This document shows positions 1 to 8,442 of a stretch of DNA of 64,000 bases, one piece after another. The translations under genes and the position numbers were made by a program. Source of the DNA: Oscillospiraceae bacterium (GTDB lineage: Bacteria; Bacillota; Clostridia; Oscillospirales; Ruminococcaceae); assembly GCA_015067185.1 (NCBI GenBank), contig SVMZ01000004.1, positions 1 through 64,000 on the forward strand, written 5' to 3'. How positions within the stretch are numbered: position 1 is the stretch's first letter; every line of letters starts with the position of its first letter. Below the pieces are notes generated by a model that had not been told where the DNA came from, searched no databases, and saw nothing but the letters and a program-made list of their open reading frames with translations.

Positions 1-2
1 CC

Positions 3-407
3 CCGGAACAAATTGCGGAATTCAAAAAATTCATTGAAGATAAGGGATACCGTTTCTTTGAGCTCTCCGCCATCACCCATCAGGGTGTTCAGCCGCTGAT
101 CAATGCCATCTCTTATGAACTTGAAAAGCTTCCGCCTATCAAGGTGTATGAGCCGGAACCCGAAGTACTGTTTGAGCCGGAAGAAGGCAGTCCCTTCGAA
201 ATTTATATGGATCAGGAAGTCTATGTGGTGGATGCTCCCTGGCTTCCTCAGGTCATCGGCTCCGTCAATATGGAGGACTACGAATCCCTGCAGTATTTCC
301 AGCGCGTGCTGCGTAAGAGCGGTATTATCGATAAATTGGAAGAGATGGGCATTAATGAAGGAGATACTGTCCGTATCTTTGAATTTGAGTTTGACTTTGT
401 CCACTGA
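3..407 (+). CDS. obgE: GTPase Obg, C-terminal part (partial)
   Basis: The reading frame enters from the left edge and encodes the last 134 residues of the ribosome-associated GTPase Obg/CgtA, which acts in late 50S assembly and stress signalling. The first residues carry the end of the G domain, including the G5-type segment 'FELSAITHQGV'. After a linker rich in Glu and Pro comes the Obg C-terminal (OCT) domain, seen from 'GSVNMEDYESLQYFQRVL' to 'GDTVRIFEFEFDFV'. The OBG fold and nucleotide-binding motifs lie outside the window. Mini-III follows within about 20 bases, so the two are probably cotranscribed. Confidence 0.95.
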   Translation, partial: PEQIAEFKKFIEDKGYRFFELSAITHQGVQPLINAISYELEKLPPIKVYEPEPEVLFEPEEGSPFEIYMDQEVYVVDAPWLPQVIGSVNMEDYESLQYFQRVLRKSGIIDKLEEMGINEGDTVRIFEFEFDFVH

Positions 408-427
408 GAGGAGAATGGCTTACGATC

Positions 428-853
428 ATTTCTGCACGCACTAAAACCGAAGCAAAGCGTCTTGCCACGGCGACACTTGCCTTTGTTGGAGACGCTGTCT
501 ACGGTCTTCTTGTCAGAGAACGGCTCTCCTATATGGAAGGTCCGGTCAACAAACTTCATAAGGCTTCTGTGGATAAGGTATGCTGTGCCGCCCAGTCAGA
601 GGCGTATGACAAACTGTGCACGCTCATTAACGAAGACGAACTCGCTATCCTGAAACGGGGCAGAAACCTCAACTCCAATCATGTTCCCAAAAACTCAGAA
701 GCATTGAACTACCGCCGGGCCACCGGCGTGGAGGCACTTTTTGGCTATCTCTACCTCTCCGGAGAAACCGACCGTCTGAACGAGCTCTTTGATGCTGTCT
801 GGACCGATATCCCCGGCATGCCGGATCCGATACATAACACTTCCTCCGATTAA
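428..853 (+). CDS. mrnC: Mini-ribonuclease III (start codon unclear)
   Basis: Encodes a Mini-III RNase of about 141 residues, the dimeric RNase III-like enzyme that matures 23S rRNA in Firmicutes. The catalytic-domain signature 'FVGDAVYGLLVRERL' lies near the N terminus, followed by 'KLHKASVDKVCCAAQSEAY' and the C-terminal 'RRATGVEALFGYLYL'; there is no dsRNA-binding domain, as is normal for this family. No ATG, GTG or TTG lies in frame between the obgE stop and the GDAVY motif. The first in-frame ATG, at 533, would remove the catalytic core. An AGGAG at 409-413 is followed in frame by ACG (422), ATC (425) and ATT (428). I placed the start at ATT 428 provisionally. An out-of-frame ATG at 415 gives only nine residues, so an assembly error or true frameshift near the start is also possible. 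Confidence 0.82.
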   Translation: MSARTKTEAKRLATATLAFVGDAVYGLLVRERLSYMEGPVNKLHKASVDKVCCAAQSEAYDKLCTLINEDELAILKRGRNLNSNHVPKNSEALNYRRATGVEALFGYLYLSGETDRLNELFDAVWTDIPGMPDPIHNTSSD

Positions 854-869
854 TGACTTGAGGTGCGCT

Positions 870-1766
870 ATGGATAAAAAGAAATCTGCTTCTTCTCTGA
901 AATTTGCCGGAACTCTTTTACTTGATATTCTCCATGATATTCTTGGTGCCATCGGGTACTCCGCCGGTGTTATCATTTTCACCGCTCCCAACAACATTGC
1001 CCCCGGCGGCGTCAGTGGTCTTGCCACCATTATCAATCATTTTTCCCCTAACTTCCCTATCGGTACTATCTCATTCATTATAAACATTCCTTTGTTGATC
1101 ATTGCACTTTCTCTCTGGGGAAAAAAACTCACCCTAAAGACGCTGAAATCCGTTGCTATTCTCTCTTTGATCACCAACATCATGTCTACCTATGCTCCTC
1201 CCTATCAGGGCAATCCTCTTCTGGCTGCTCTTTTCGGCGGTGTTTGCATGGGTGCAGGACTTGCAGTTGTCTTTCTGCGCGGCTCCACAACCGGCGGTAC
1301 AGATATCGTCGGCAGACTTCTGCAAAAATTTTTCCCTGCCATGCAGACAGGCAGAGCCATTCTGGTTATTGATTTCTGCGTTCTGCTGCTCTCTGCTATT
1401 GCCTATCACAATATCGAAACTTTCCTTTACGGTATGGTTGCCATGTTCACCTCTTCCAAAGTTCTGGATACCATTCTTTATGGTGCTGATACCGGAAAGA
1501 TTGTCATGATTGTATCCGATAAAAAAGACGAGATTGCCAAAACCATTATTGCAGAAACCGGACGTGGCTGTACCTTCCTCAAAGGTGTGGGGGCATATAC
1601 TTACGCCGATCGTGACATCACACTTTGTGCGGTTCGCAAACACCAATATCTTGCTCTGAAAAAAATCATCTTTAAAATTGATCCCAATGCCTTCTGCATG
1701 TCTCTGGGTGCAGAGGAAATTATCGGTTACGGCTTTAAAGATCATATCAAATCCACAGAGAGATAA
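870..1766 (+). CDS. YitT family integral membrane protein
   Basis: A 298-residue protein of the YitT/DUF161 family with a C-terminal DUF2179 domain. The N-terminal two thirds hold about five hydrophobic helices with the family signature 'APNNIAPGGVSGLATI' and the repeat-like 'RGSTTGGTDIVGRLL'. The last 80 residues are soluble, 'GADTGKIVMIVSDKKDEIA', and resemble a PII/ACT-like ligand fold. The ATG at 870 is preferred over an earlier in-frame start because GAGGTG lies just upstream at 860-865. The substrate of YitT proteins is not established. It follows Mini-III by 16 bases and may share its transcript. Confidence 0.88.
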   Translation: MDKKKSASSLKFAGTLLLDILHDILGAIGYSAGVIIFTAPNNIAPGGVSGLATIINHFSPNFPIGTISFIINIPLLIIALSLWGKKLTLKTLKSVAILSLITNIMSTYAPPYQGNPLLAALFGGVCMGAGLAVVFLRGSTTGGTDIVGRLLQKFFPAMQTGRAILVIDFCVLLLSAIAYHNIETFLYGMVAMFTSSKVLDTILYGADTGKIVMIVSDKKDEIAKTIIAETGRGCTFLKGVGAYTYADRDITLCAVRKHQYLALKKIIFKIDPNAFCMSLGAEEIIGYGFKDHIKSTER

Positions 1767-1780
1767 GTTTATTTACAGCC

Positions 1781-1808
1781 TTGTATTTTTGAATCAAAGT
1801 GATATAAT
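1781..1808 (+). promoter_or_regulatory. Promoter for the sialate esterase-like gene
   Basis: TTGTAT at 1781-1786, a 16-base spacer, and TATAAT at 1803-1808 form a sigma-A-type promoter about 60 bases before the start codon at 1872. It suggests the two esterase genes form their own unit, separate from yitT. Confidence 0.6.
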
Positions 1809-1871
1809 GGGTATATTGGACAGTGTTCCTTCCCCTTATATCACTTTTCTTTTTTCAGGAGAGTTTTTGCT

Positions 1872-3917
1872 ATGATAAAATTACCATCTGTTTTTTCATC
1901 CGGTGCCCTTTACCAGCAAAATTCCGTACTGAACATTCGCGGCACCTCCTGCGGTGCTGTTGAAGCCGTTCTCTCGTCCGATACCATTTTTTCATCATCT
2001 GTTGCCGAACCTGTTTCTGACGGCAGCTTTACCCTTACCCTCTCCACGCCCGCTGCCTCTCTCTCCCCGTATACCATCACCCTGACCGACCGGGGAGACA
2101 ACTCCGTTCTCACCCTTGATAACATTCTCTTCGGTGAACTATGGCTCGCCTCCGGACAATCCAATATGGAACTCCAAAATCTCTCCATTGACACCTGTGA
2201 AGAATATCTGGATTCCATCATCGATATGCCGATCCGCATCTATTATCAAAACGTTCTTGCCAACAAACCCTTCGACGACAGCGATCTTGCTCTTCCTATG
2301 CCAATCGAACCCACCGACATTCTTGAAGGAAAATGGTGTGATCCATCTGACCGCCAGTCGGTTATGGAGATTTCCGCTGTTGCGACCGCTTTTGCCAAAC
2401 GTCTGTATCAACTCTACAAACAAAACGGACAGGAAATTCCCGTCGGCTTTTTGAACAGCACCATCGGCGGCACCCGCATTGAAGCCTGGCTGCCCATTGA
2501 AGATATTGATGACGACGATGAATCTGCTGTAGGAAACGTGGTTAAGCCCGCTCCGGAAACCTGGAACACCTTTGAAGGCGGAAATTTCCAACAGACCACG
2601 GCACTGTACAACCTAAAGATCCACCCCCTGCGCGGCGTAAAAACAGCCGGCGTCCTCTGGTATCAGGGAGAATCCAATATTGGCCGACCCCAGAGCACAG
2701 AACGGTATAAGCGCTACCTCAACCGCTATCACAATACATACAGCAAGCTGTTTGCTGCCAAAAAAGACTTCCCCATGGTCATGTCCCTGCTCTATCCCTA
2801 CCCTTACGGCAACTCCGGCGAATGTCGAATGACCTGTATCAACAACGCCATGAGTGAAATGGCCCGCGATAATATCGACCGTTTCCTTGCTGTTCCCATC
2901 CACGATCTCTCCCCCATTTGGGGATATGAGCCCTGTTATCACCCGATTCACCCCACCAACAAATATCCGCTTGGTGAACGCATGGCCGAAGCTCTCTGGA
3001 ACCGTTTCACAGCACCTACTCTGAAATCTGTTGAAGCAAACGGCAATAAGCTGCTGCTCACCTTTGACAATCTTGACGGTGAACTCACCATCTGCGGCAA
3101 TCGCCTGAGAGGGCTTTACATTCGCGGAGAAGGCACCGAATATCTTGAAGCCGAAGGCACCGTGGTAGATGGTGACAAGCTCTGCGTATGGCACAAGCAT
3201 ATTTCCGCCCCAGTTCATGCTGCCTATCAGGCAATCTCTCTTTCTCTGGGCGGAAATCTCTTTGGCAGGCATCTTGCCGTTGCTCCTTTCGCCACAGAAG
3301 ATCCTCACAACCTGATTATTCAGGGAAAGCCCTGGCTTTTCACCGATAAAAACCACGAATGGTTTACCTTCTCCAACGGTCCGGCTGATTCCAATCCCAA
3401 TATCTTTATGCATCCGGTTTGGCAGCCCATTGGAGACTGTGAACTCTGTACCGATCCCGTCTTTAAGCGCACTGATGCTTCTCTCCGGCTCTGTGGAGAA
3501 ACCAGTATCTTTGGTGCTTATGTAAAATCCAGACCCTACAATGATCTGGATCTTCAGAATTACGCTGAGCTGCATTTTACCCTTCTCAATGCCGCTGCTG
3601 TATCTGAAAGGGGCGGTTCTGTCCGCGCAGAACTACACTTTGTCTCCGAACAAAACGGTGAATATATTCTCACCCGTTATGCTGAACGCATCTCTGAACC
3701 CAAGTGGGGTTGGGCAAAATTCCGTATTGTTTTCGGGACACTCCCCGACGACAAAATCACTCGTCTTGCGCTGGTTTTCGATACCGCTTCCCATCCCTAC
3801 AAGTTCGTCAACATCGATGAGCTTTCTCTCGTTCCCAAACTTTCGGAGACAGCCGGGCAAACACTCAATACAGATCCCACTGATCTTTCTGCCGCCACCC
3901 CTATCTCTTCACACTGA
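1872..3917 (+). CDS. Sialate O-acetylesterase-like SGNH carbohydrate esterase
   Basis: A 681-residue protein of the sialic acid-specific acetylesterase family (SASA/DUF303). The nucleophile block 'LWLASGQSNMEL' is near residue 95, the second block 'GVLWYQGESNIGRP' near 263, and the catalytic His block 'HPIHPTNKYPLGERMA' near 356-370. An N-terminal beta domain precedes the esterase core, and about 200 C-terminal residues, probably a beta-sandwich, follow it. No signal peptide is evident, so it may act on imported sugars. An AGGAG lies 9 bases before the ATG. The next gene also encodes an SGNH esterase, starting 21 bases after the stop, so the pair may remove acyl groups from glycans. The substrate is inferred only from family membership. 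Confidence 0.85.
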   Translation: MIKLPSVFSSGALYQQNSVLNIRGTSCGAVEAVLSSDTIFSSSVAEPVSDGSFTLTLSTPAASLSPYTITLTDRGDNSVLTLDNILFGELWLASGQSNMELQNLSIDTCEEYLDSIIDMPIRIYYQNVLANKPFDDSDLALPMPIEPTDILEGKWCDPSDRQSVMEISAVATAFAKRLYQLYKQNGQEIPVGFLNSTIGGTRIEAWLPIEDIDDDDESAVGNVVKPAPETWNTFEGGNFQQTTALYNLKIHPLRGVKTAGVLWYQGESNIGRPQSTERYKRYLNRYHNTYSKLFAAKKDFPMVMSLLYPYPYGNSGECRMTCINNAMSEMARDNIDRFLAVPIHDLSPIWGYEPCYHPIHPTNKYPLGERMAEALWNRFTAPTLKSVEANGNKLLLTFDNLDGELTICGNRLRGLYIRGEGTEYLEAEGTVVDGDKLCVWHKHISAPVHAAYQAISLSLGGNLFGRHLAVAPFATEDPHNLIIQGKPWLFTDKNHEWFTFSNGPADSNPNIFMHPVWQPIGDCELCTDPVFKRTDASLRLCGETSIFGAYVKSRPYNDLDLQNYAELHFTLLNAAAVSERGGSVRAELHFVSEQNGEYILTRYAERISEPKWGWAKFRIVFGTLPDDKITRLALVFDTASHPYKFVNIDELSLVPKLSETAGQTLNTDPTDLSAATPISSH

Positions 3918-3938
3918 TTCAAAGGAATACCGATATCT

Positions 3939-4997
3939 ATGAAAAAGCTTACTCTTGTTGCACTGCTGCTTCTTTCTCTGCTCTTTGTAGCTGCCGCCGC
4001 TGTGCTGCTTGTTTCACAATCCAACCATCCCAACATCTCAGAATCCTCTCAGTCTCTTTCTTCTGAAACATCTGAGAGCGCAAATCTCTCTGAGACATCA
4101 GAAAATTCAGAAACTGATTTTCATCATTCTGAGGATTCCTCCGTACCTGATTTCTCATCTGACGAATCGGAAAGCACTCCTGATAGCAATACTCCGTCGC
4201 TCGAATCCTCTTCCACGCCGGAACTGGAGTCCTCTGCTGCCGATCTCTCCTCTTCAGAGTCCAAGGCCCCCTCCGAATCCTCCTCCCAGCCGGAACCGGA
4301 AGATTCTGCTTCACAGTCCGAGCCTGAAAACAGTACACCGGCAATCCCAACCCAGGTTGACACCTCCGGTTATGTCTTCACCGATAAGGTTCCCGCTTCT
4401 CCTGCTGTGGATAATTCCTATTTCGATGATGCCCTGTTTATCGGCGACTCCATCACCGAGGGAATCAAATCCTATAATTTAATGAGCAACACAACCGTCA
4501 TCTCCAACGTGGGAATTAGCCTTTTCAATGTCGCTACCCGTCAGTGCATCAACACCGGCGACGGGACAAGAATTACGATTCCTCAGGCAATGAAGCAGCA
4601 CCCTAATGCCAAAAAGATTTATATTATGTTGGGGGTCAACGGACTGAATGGCACAACGGTGGAACAGTTCACCAATCTCTACGGCAATTTCATTGACATC
4701 GCCAAAGGTACACACCCCCATGCTCAAATCTATATTATCTCCATGTTCCCCATCAACGAAACAAAATTCTACAACAGTGGCTATCCCAAAGGAATTACCA
4801 ATGCACAAATCGACAAATTCAATCATGAGCTGATGAAGCTCTCCACTGCCAAGGGTGTTCATTTCCTTTATGTTGCCGAATGTATCAAGGAACCCAACGG
4901 TTCCCTCTCTGCCAACGTCACCGGCGATGGCATGCATATTGGCCCCGCCTATTACGAACGCTGGTTTAAATATATGCGTGAGCATACCGTTTCCTGA
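3939..4997 (+). CDS. Exported SGNH/GDSL hydrolase with Ser/Glu-rich stalk
   Basis: A 352-residue protein with an N-terminal membrane anchor or signal (residues 1-28, 'MKKLTLVALLLLSLLFVAA'), then about 110 residues dominated by Ser, Glu, Pro and Asp, then a GDSL/SGNH esterase domain. Block I is 'ALFIGDSITEGIKS' with Ser near 170; the Asp/His block V is 'GDGMHIGPAYYERW' near 329. The stalk is low complexity and probably holds the enzyme away from the membrane on the cell surface. Likely cotranscribed with the upstream esterase. Likely activity is deacylation of a cell-wall or exogenous glycan; peptidoglycan O-acetylesterase is an alternative. Confidence 0.85.
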   Translation: MKKLTLVALLLLSLLFVAAAAVLLVSQSNHPNISESSQSLSSETSESANLSETSENSETDFHHSEDSSVPDFSSDESESTPDSNTPSLESSSTPELESSAADLSSSESKAPSESSSQPEPEDSASQSEPENSTPAIPTQVDTSGYVFTDKVPASPAVDNSYFDDALFIGDSITEGIKSYNLMSNTTVISNVGISLFNVATRQCINTGDGTRITIPQAMKQHPNAKKIYIMLGVNGLNGTTVEQFTNLYGNFIDIAKGTHPHAQIYIISMFPINETKFYNSGYPKGITNAQIDKFNHELMKLSTAKGVHFLYVAECIKEPNGSLSANVTGDGMHIGPAYYERWFKYMREHTVS

Positions 4998-5022
4998 TGC
5001 ATCCCAAATAAATGTTTAAATA

Positions 5023-5063
5023 CAAAACATTTGTTTGCATTCTGTGCCGCCATATGCTATAAT
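5023..5063 (+). promoter_or_regulatory. lexA promoter with LexA-like operator
   Basis: The dyad AAAAC-ATTT-GTTTG at 5024-5037 resembles the Gram-positive LexA/DinR box (CGAAC-N4-GTTCG). It overlaps the -35 element TTGCAT (5035-5040), which is 17 bases from TATAAT at 5058-5063. The position fits autorepression of lexA. The box departs from the Bacillus consensus at the outer G/C positions. Confidence 0.6.
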
Positions 5064-5101
5064 AAATTTAAACCATAAAATATAAAGGAGTGGACTGCCC
5101 T

Positions 5102-5686
5102 ATGGATCTCAGCAAAAACGCCGAACGGATCCTGACTTATCTCGCAGAACGCGTGGATAACGGTATCAATCCGTCTTTCCGGGATATCTGCCGTGATCTC
5201 GGAATCAAATCCACCTCCTCCGTTCACCGCTATCTCTCCGAACTTGCGGAAAAAGGCTATATCCAGAAAACCGATGGCATCAACCGTTCTATCCGCCTCA
5301 CCAATACCGCATCCACCCGGGTTCCTCTTGTTGGAAATGTTGCCGCCGGCACCCCGATTACCGCTATTGAATCCATCGAAGACTATATTCCCTTTTCTGT
5401 CTATCATGGCTACCCTGCCTCCGAGCTTTTCGCCCTTCGCGTCAAAGGAGACAGCATGATCAATATCGGCATCTACAGCGGAGATATCGTCGTGATCCAT
5501 CAAACGCCCGATGCGCAAAACGGCGAGGTTATCGTAGCAATGATCGATAACGAAGCCACTGTCAAAACCTTTTACCGTGAAAACGGTCATTTCCGTCTGC
5601 AGCCCGAAAACGATACCATGGATCCCATCATTGTTGACCGTGTGGATATTCTTGGCAAAGTTATCGCTCTGCTGAGATATTTCTGA
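5102..5686 (+). CDS. lexA: LexA repressor
   Basis: A 194-residue SOS-response repressor with autoprotease. The winged helix DNA-binding domain covers about residues 1-65. The self-cleavage site Ala82-Gly83 sits in 'NVAAGTPI', the nucleophile Ser118 in 'VKGDSMIN', and the general base Lys155 in 'EATVKTFY', so all catalytic residues are present. The ATG at 5102 is chosen over the GTG at 5090 because that GTG overlaps the AAAGGAG binding site. A LexA-like operator lies upstream. The gene stands alone and ends in a strong hairpin shared with the convergent PHP gene. Confidence 0.95.
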   Translation: MDLSKNAERILTYLAERVDNGINPSFRDICRDLGIKSTSSVHRYLSELAEKGYIQKTDGINRSIRLTNTASTRVPLVGNVAAGTPITAIESIEDYIPFSVYHGYPASELFALRVKGDSMINIGIYSGDIVVIHQTPDAQNGEVIVAMIDNEATVKTFYRENGHFRLQPENDTMDPIIVDRVDILGKVIALLRYF

Positions 5687-5700
5687 TTTTTCAAAGACCA

Positions 5701-5755
5701 AAAAAGCATCGCTTATCTTTTCGATAAAAGATCAAAGCGATGCTTTTTCTTTTTA
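5701..5755. terminator. Bidirectional terminator between lexA and the PHP gene
   Basis: AAAAAGCATCGCTT (from 5701) pairs with AAGCGATGCTTTTT (ending 5748), with further pairing inside the loop (ATCTTTTCGATAAAAGAT). The run of A on one side and T on the other lets it work for both converging genes. Confidence 0.9.
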
Positions 5756-6487
5756 CTTCTTTACAAACGGCTGTTTTATTCCAAGCCGCTCCAGTCTTCG
5801 GCAATAATCAACCACTCTGCTGCCGCAGTAATCCTCCACTTTATGCCCATCAAAACCAACACTGACCTCTGCGCCGGTTTTCAGGATAATCTCCTGCTGC
5901 TCTCTGCTGGCAAAAAAAGCTTCCACATAGGCGTGTTCTCTGAATTTATGCGTGGAGTCATAATTGACATTCAGTTCCCAGAAGATTCCCTTCTGTGCCA
6001 TATTAGAAAAATATGTTTCTGCATCCCATCCTTTGCTTTTGAGAAAACCAAACAGATCGGTGTGTGCAATGCCTGTTTTGCAGCCACATCTTTCCGCATA
6101 GCTAAAAATATCTCCCTCAAGGAAGGAATCGGGATCATCCAGATTTTCAATAAGGCAGTAATCAAAAAAAGAAATATCCTCCTCAGAGGGGAGCCGATAA
6201 TTTCCTTCCTTCAAGGTACACAACTCAATGCCCCGAAGAATTTCTATCTTACCGGCATACAGCTTTTTTATCGCTGTTATATGATCAAAATATCTTTTCA
6301 AGCAGCGCCCGTAGCCGGTTATTTTACTCTTTTTGAATGTTTCCAAATCCACAATTCCAACACCATAATTGTGGTCGTTAAAACCTAAAAGCGAAATTCC
6401 CGCTGCTATGGCTGCCTCCACCACAGCTTCCGGATTATCTCTTCCGCAAAAAGAATAGTAGGTATGAGCATGAAGATCCTGTATCAT
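5753..6487 (-). CDS. PHP-domain phosphoesterase
   Basis: A 244-residue protein of the PHP superfamily (histidinol phosphatase/polymerase-type metal phosphoesterases). The metal-binding N terminus 'DLHAHTYYSFCG' is at residues 4-15, 'FNDHNYGVG' gives the next metal His, 'RGIELCTL' the Glu, and 'GIAHTDLFG' and 'GFDGHKVEDY' the later ligands. The ATG at 6487 is used because AGAGG lies 8-12 bases upstream; longer in-frame starts lack a binding site. Neighbours give no pathway. A histidinol phosphatase role is possible, but no his genes are nearby. Confidence 0.82.
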   Translation of the reverse strand: MIQDLHAHTYYSFCGRDNPEAVVEAAIAAGISLLGFNDHNYGVGIVDLETFKKSKITGYGRCLKRYFDHITAIKKLYAGKIEILRGIELCTLKEGNYRLPSEEDISFFDYCLIENLDDPDSFLEGDIFSYAERCGCKTGIAHTDLFGFLKSKGWDAETYFSNMAQKGIFWELNVNYDSTHKFREHAYVEAFFASREQQEIILKTGAEVSVGFDGHKVEDYCGSRVVDYCRRLERLGIKQPFVKK

Positions 6488-6572
6488 TCTTTTTTCCTCT
6501 CTTTGAAACGGTAAATCCATTATAGTATATTCCGCGCCAAAAATCAAATCATTTAAAAAATTTCCGTTTTAC

Positions 6573-6601
6573 TTGTGCTTTTCTCTAAAATCATGTATAA
6601 T
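6573..6601 (+). promoter_or_regulatory. Promoter of the NhaC-type antiporter
   Basis: TTGTGC at 6573-6578, 17-base spacer, TATAAT at 6596-6601, then GGAGG and the ATG at 6645. Confidence 0.65.
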
Positions 6602-6644
6602 GAATTTTAATTGTATTTTCAATATGTTTACGGAGGATTTCCCC

Positions 6645-7967
6645 ATGAAAAAAGGAAATTTTAAGGCACTGCTGCCCATTGGTGTCTTTCTGCTTATCTA
6701 TCTTGGCCTGGGTCTTATTTTTGAATACGCTTTAAAAATCCCCATGGGCTTTTACAACATCCCCATTGTTGTGGCTTTTCTCATTGCTTTGGTTGTGGCC
6801 TGCCTGCAGAACCCCAAACTGAAATTTGATGACAAGCTTGCCGTAATGGCACAGGGGGTGGGAGATAAAAATATTATTACCATGATCCTCATTTTCATGA
6901 TTGCCGGTATCTTTGTCGGCGTTGTTGGAAGAAGCAGCGCAGACAGCGTTGCCTATTTTCTCCTTTCTATTATTCCGCCGCGCTTTGCCGTTGTCGTTCT
7001 CTTTGTTGTCAGCTGTTTTGTCTCTCTCTCCATGGGGACTTCTGTCGGTACCATCACCCTGATTACCCCCATTGCCGTCTCCGTCTCCGCAGCCTCCGGT
7101 TTTTCTCTCCCCCTTTCCGTTGCCTCTGTCATCGGCGGCGCCATGTTCGGCGATAACCTCTCCTTCATTTCTGACACCACCATTGCCGCCTGTAACGGTC
7201 AGGGATGTAAAATGAAGGATAAATTCCGAGAAAACTTTGCCATTGCTCTTCCCGCTGCGCTGTTGTCCATTGTGCTGATTCTGCTGTTTTCTCTGGGTCA
7301 GGAAATCAACGGTACCGTTGAACATGAATATGATCTGCTCCTCATTATCCCCTATCTCCTCGTCCTTCTCGGCGGTATTGTCGGCATTAATGTCTTTGCT
7401 GTACTGGGAATCGGCATTCTTTCAGGCTCTGTTATTATGCTTGCCACCGGCGGATTGAAGGCAACGGAACTCCTCTCCAACATGGGCAAAGGTGCGGAAG
7501 GAATGTTTGAAACAACTATGGTTGCCATTCTTGTTTCTGCCCTCTGCGCACTTATCCGTCAATACGGCGGTTTTGACGCACTTCTCTACCATATCAAACG
7601 CATTTTCAAAGGCAACCGTGCCGGTCAGCTTGGTATGGGTCTGTTGGTGGGAACCATGGATATCGCCACTGCCAATAATACCGTTGCCATTGTTATGGCT
7701 AACCCCATTGCCAAAGAAATTGCCGACAGTTATGATATCTCTTCCCGTAAATCAGCCTCTTTGCTGGATACCTTTTCCTGTATTTTTCAGGGAATTATCC
7801 CTTATGGTGCCCAGATGCTGGTGGCCGTATCAGCAGTCAGTGAACTTGGCTACAGCACTTCTGCCTTTCAGATCATCCCCTATCTCTTCTATCCCTTCCT
7901 GCTGCTTGTGAGTTCTCTTATATTTATCTTCCTGATTCCCGAAAAGAAGAAAACATTTTCAGCCTGA
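6645..7967 (+). CDS. NhaC-family Na+/H+ antiporter
   Basis: A 440-residue polytopic membrane protein with about eleven hydrophobic segments. The signature 'FGDNLSFISDTTIAACNGQG' is typical of the NhaC antiporter family, followed later by 'TMDIATANNTVAIVMANPI' in the inverted repeat half. The family exchanges Na+ or organic acids for protons; the substrate is not clear from sequence. The start at 6645 follows GGAGG at 6632-6636; a longer in-frame start at 6573 would overlap the promoter. Monocistronic, with its own promoter and terminator. Confidence 0.88.
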   Translation: MKKGNFKALLPIGVFLLIYLGLGLIFEYALKIPMGFYNIPIVVAFLIALVVACLQNPKLKFDDKLAVMAQGVGDKNIITMILIFMIAGIFVGVVGRSSADSVAYFLLSIIPPRFAVVVLFVVSCFVSLSMGTSVGTITLITPIAVSVSAASGFSLPLSVASVIGGAMFGDNLSFISDTTIAACNGQGCKMKDKFRENFAIALPAALLSIVLILLFSLGQEINGTVEHEYDLLLIIPYLLVLLGGIVGINVFAVLGIGILSGSVIMLATGGLKATELLSNMGKGAEGMFETTMVAILVSALCALIRQYGGFDALLYHIKRIFKGNRAGQLGMGLLVGTMDIATANNTVAIVMANPIAKEIADSYDISSRKSASLLDTFSCIFQGIIPYGAQMLVAVSAVSELGYSTSAFQIIPYLFYPFLLLVSSLIFIFLIPEKKKTFSA

Positions 7968-7978
7968 TGCGCCACATA

Positions 7979-8016
7979 TCCCACACCTGTCATAACGCGG
8001 GTGTGGGATTCTTTTC
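7979..8016 (+). terminator. Terminator after the antiporter gene
   Basis: TCCCACACC (7979-7987) pairs with GGTGTGGGA (8000-8008), followed by a T-rich run. Confidence 0.8.
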
Positions 8017-8045
8017 CTTTCTTGTCCCTCATCCCCTCTCATGTA

Positions 8046-8103
8046 TTGACAGGGGATATCTTTCATGCTATAATATCGTTAATTGATATCATTTAACGAT
8101 ATT
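8046..8103 (+). promoter_or_regulatory. Consensus promoter with 11-bp inverted-repeat operator for padR
   Basis: TTGACA at 8046-8051, 17-base spacer and TATAAT at 8069-8074 form a full-consensus promoter. A perfect inverted repeat, AATATCGTTAA (8072-8082) and TTAACGATATT (8093-8103) with a 10-base spacer, overlaps the -10 element and start site. This placement fits repression by the PadR protein encoded 22 bases further on. Confidence 0.75.
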
Positions 8104-8124
8104 TCTTCTTTAAAGGAGATTTTT

Positions 8125-8442
8125 ATGCCTCGAAAATCCATGACCACGCTCACTGAGTCTATGTTCTATGTTCTCATGGCGCTGTGTATTCAGCCTATGT
8201 GCGGAACCGATATTGCTGACTATATTGACCGAAAAACCGATGGTCGTCTTCGCATCGGTCCCGCCACCCTTTATACTGTACTTGCCAAATTCGAAAGCGA
8301 AAAATACATCCGTGAAACCGAAATTGAGGGTAGAAAACGGACCTACACCATTACATCCAAGGGCATTGATGCCTATTTCTCGGAACTGGAGCGTCTGAAA
8401 CTCTGTGTCCGTGATGCACAGGGAGGAATCAATCATGAGTGA
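8125..8442 (+). CDS. PadR-family transcriptional regulator
   Basis: A 105-residue PadR regulator: winged helix with 'TESMFYVLMALCIQPMCG' at the start, 'RIGPATLYTVLAKFESEKYI' as recognition region and 'GRKRTYTITSKGIDAYFSE' as wing. The ATG at 8125 follows AAAGGAG at 8112-8118. It overlaps the DUF2812 gene by 8 bases, so the two are translationally coupled. The perfect inverted repeat in its promoter is the likely autoregulatory site. PadR-DUF2812 pairs are common in Clostridia and Bacilli, but the signal they sense is unknown. Confidence 0.9.
   Translation: MPRKSMTTLTESMFYVLMALCIQPMCGTDIADYIDRKTDGRLRIGPATLYTVLAKFESEKYIRETEIEGRKRTYTITSKGIDAYFSELERLKLCVRDAQGGINHE

Noticed and set aside
533-853. 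Mini-III starting at the first in-frame ATG, 533
   Set aside because: It would drop the GDAVY catalytic segment that is clearly encoded upstream in the same frame.
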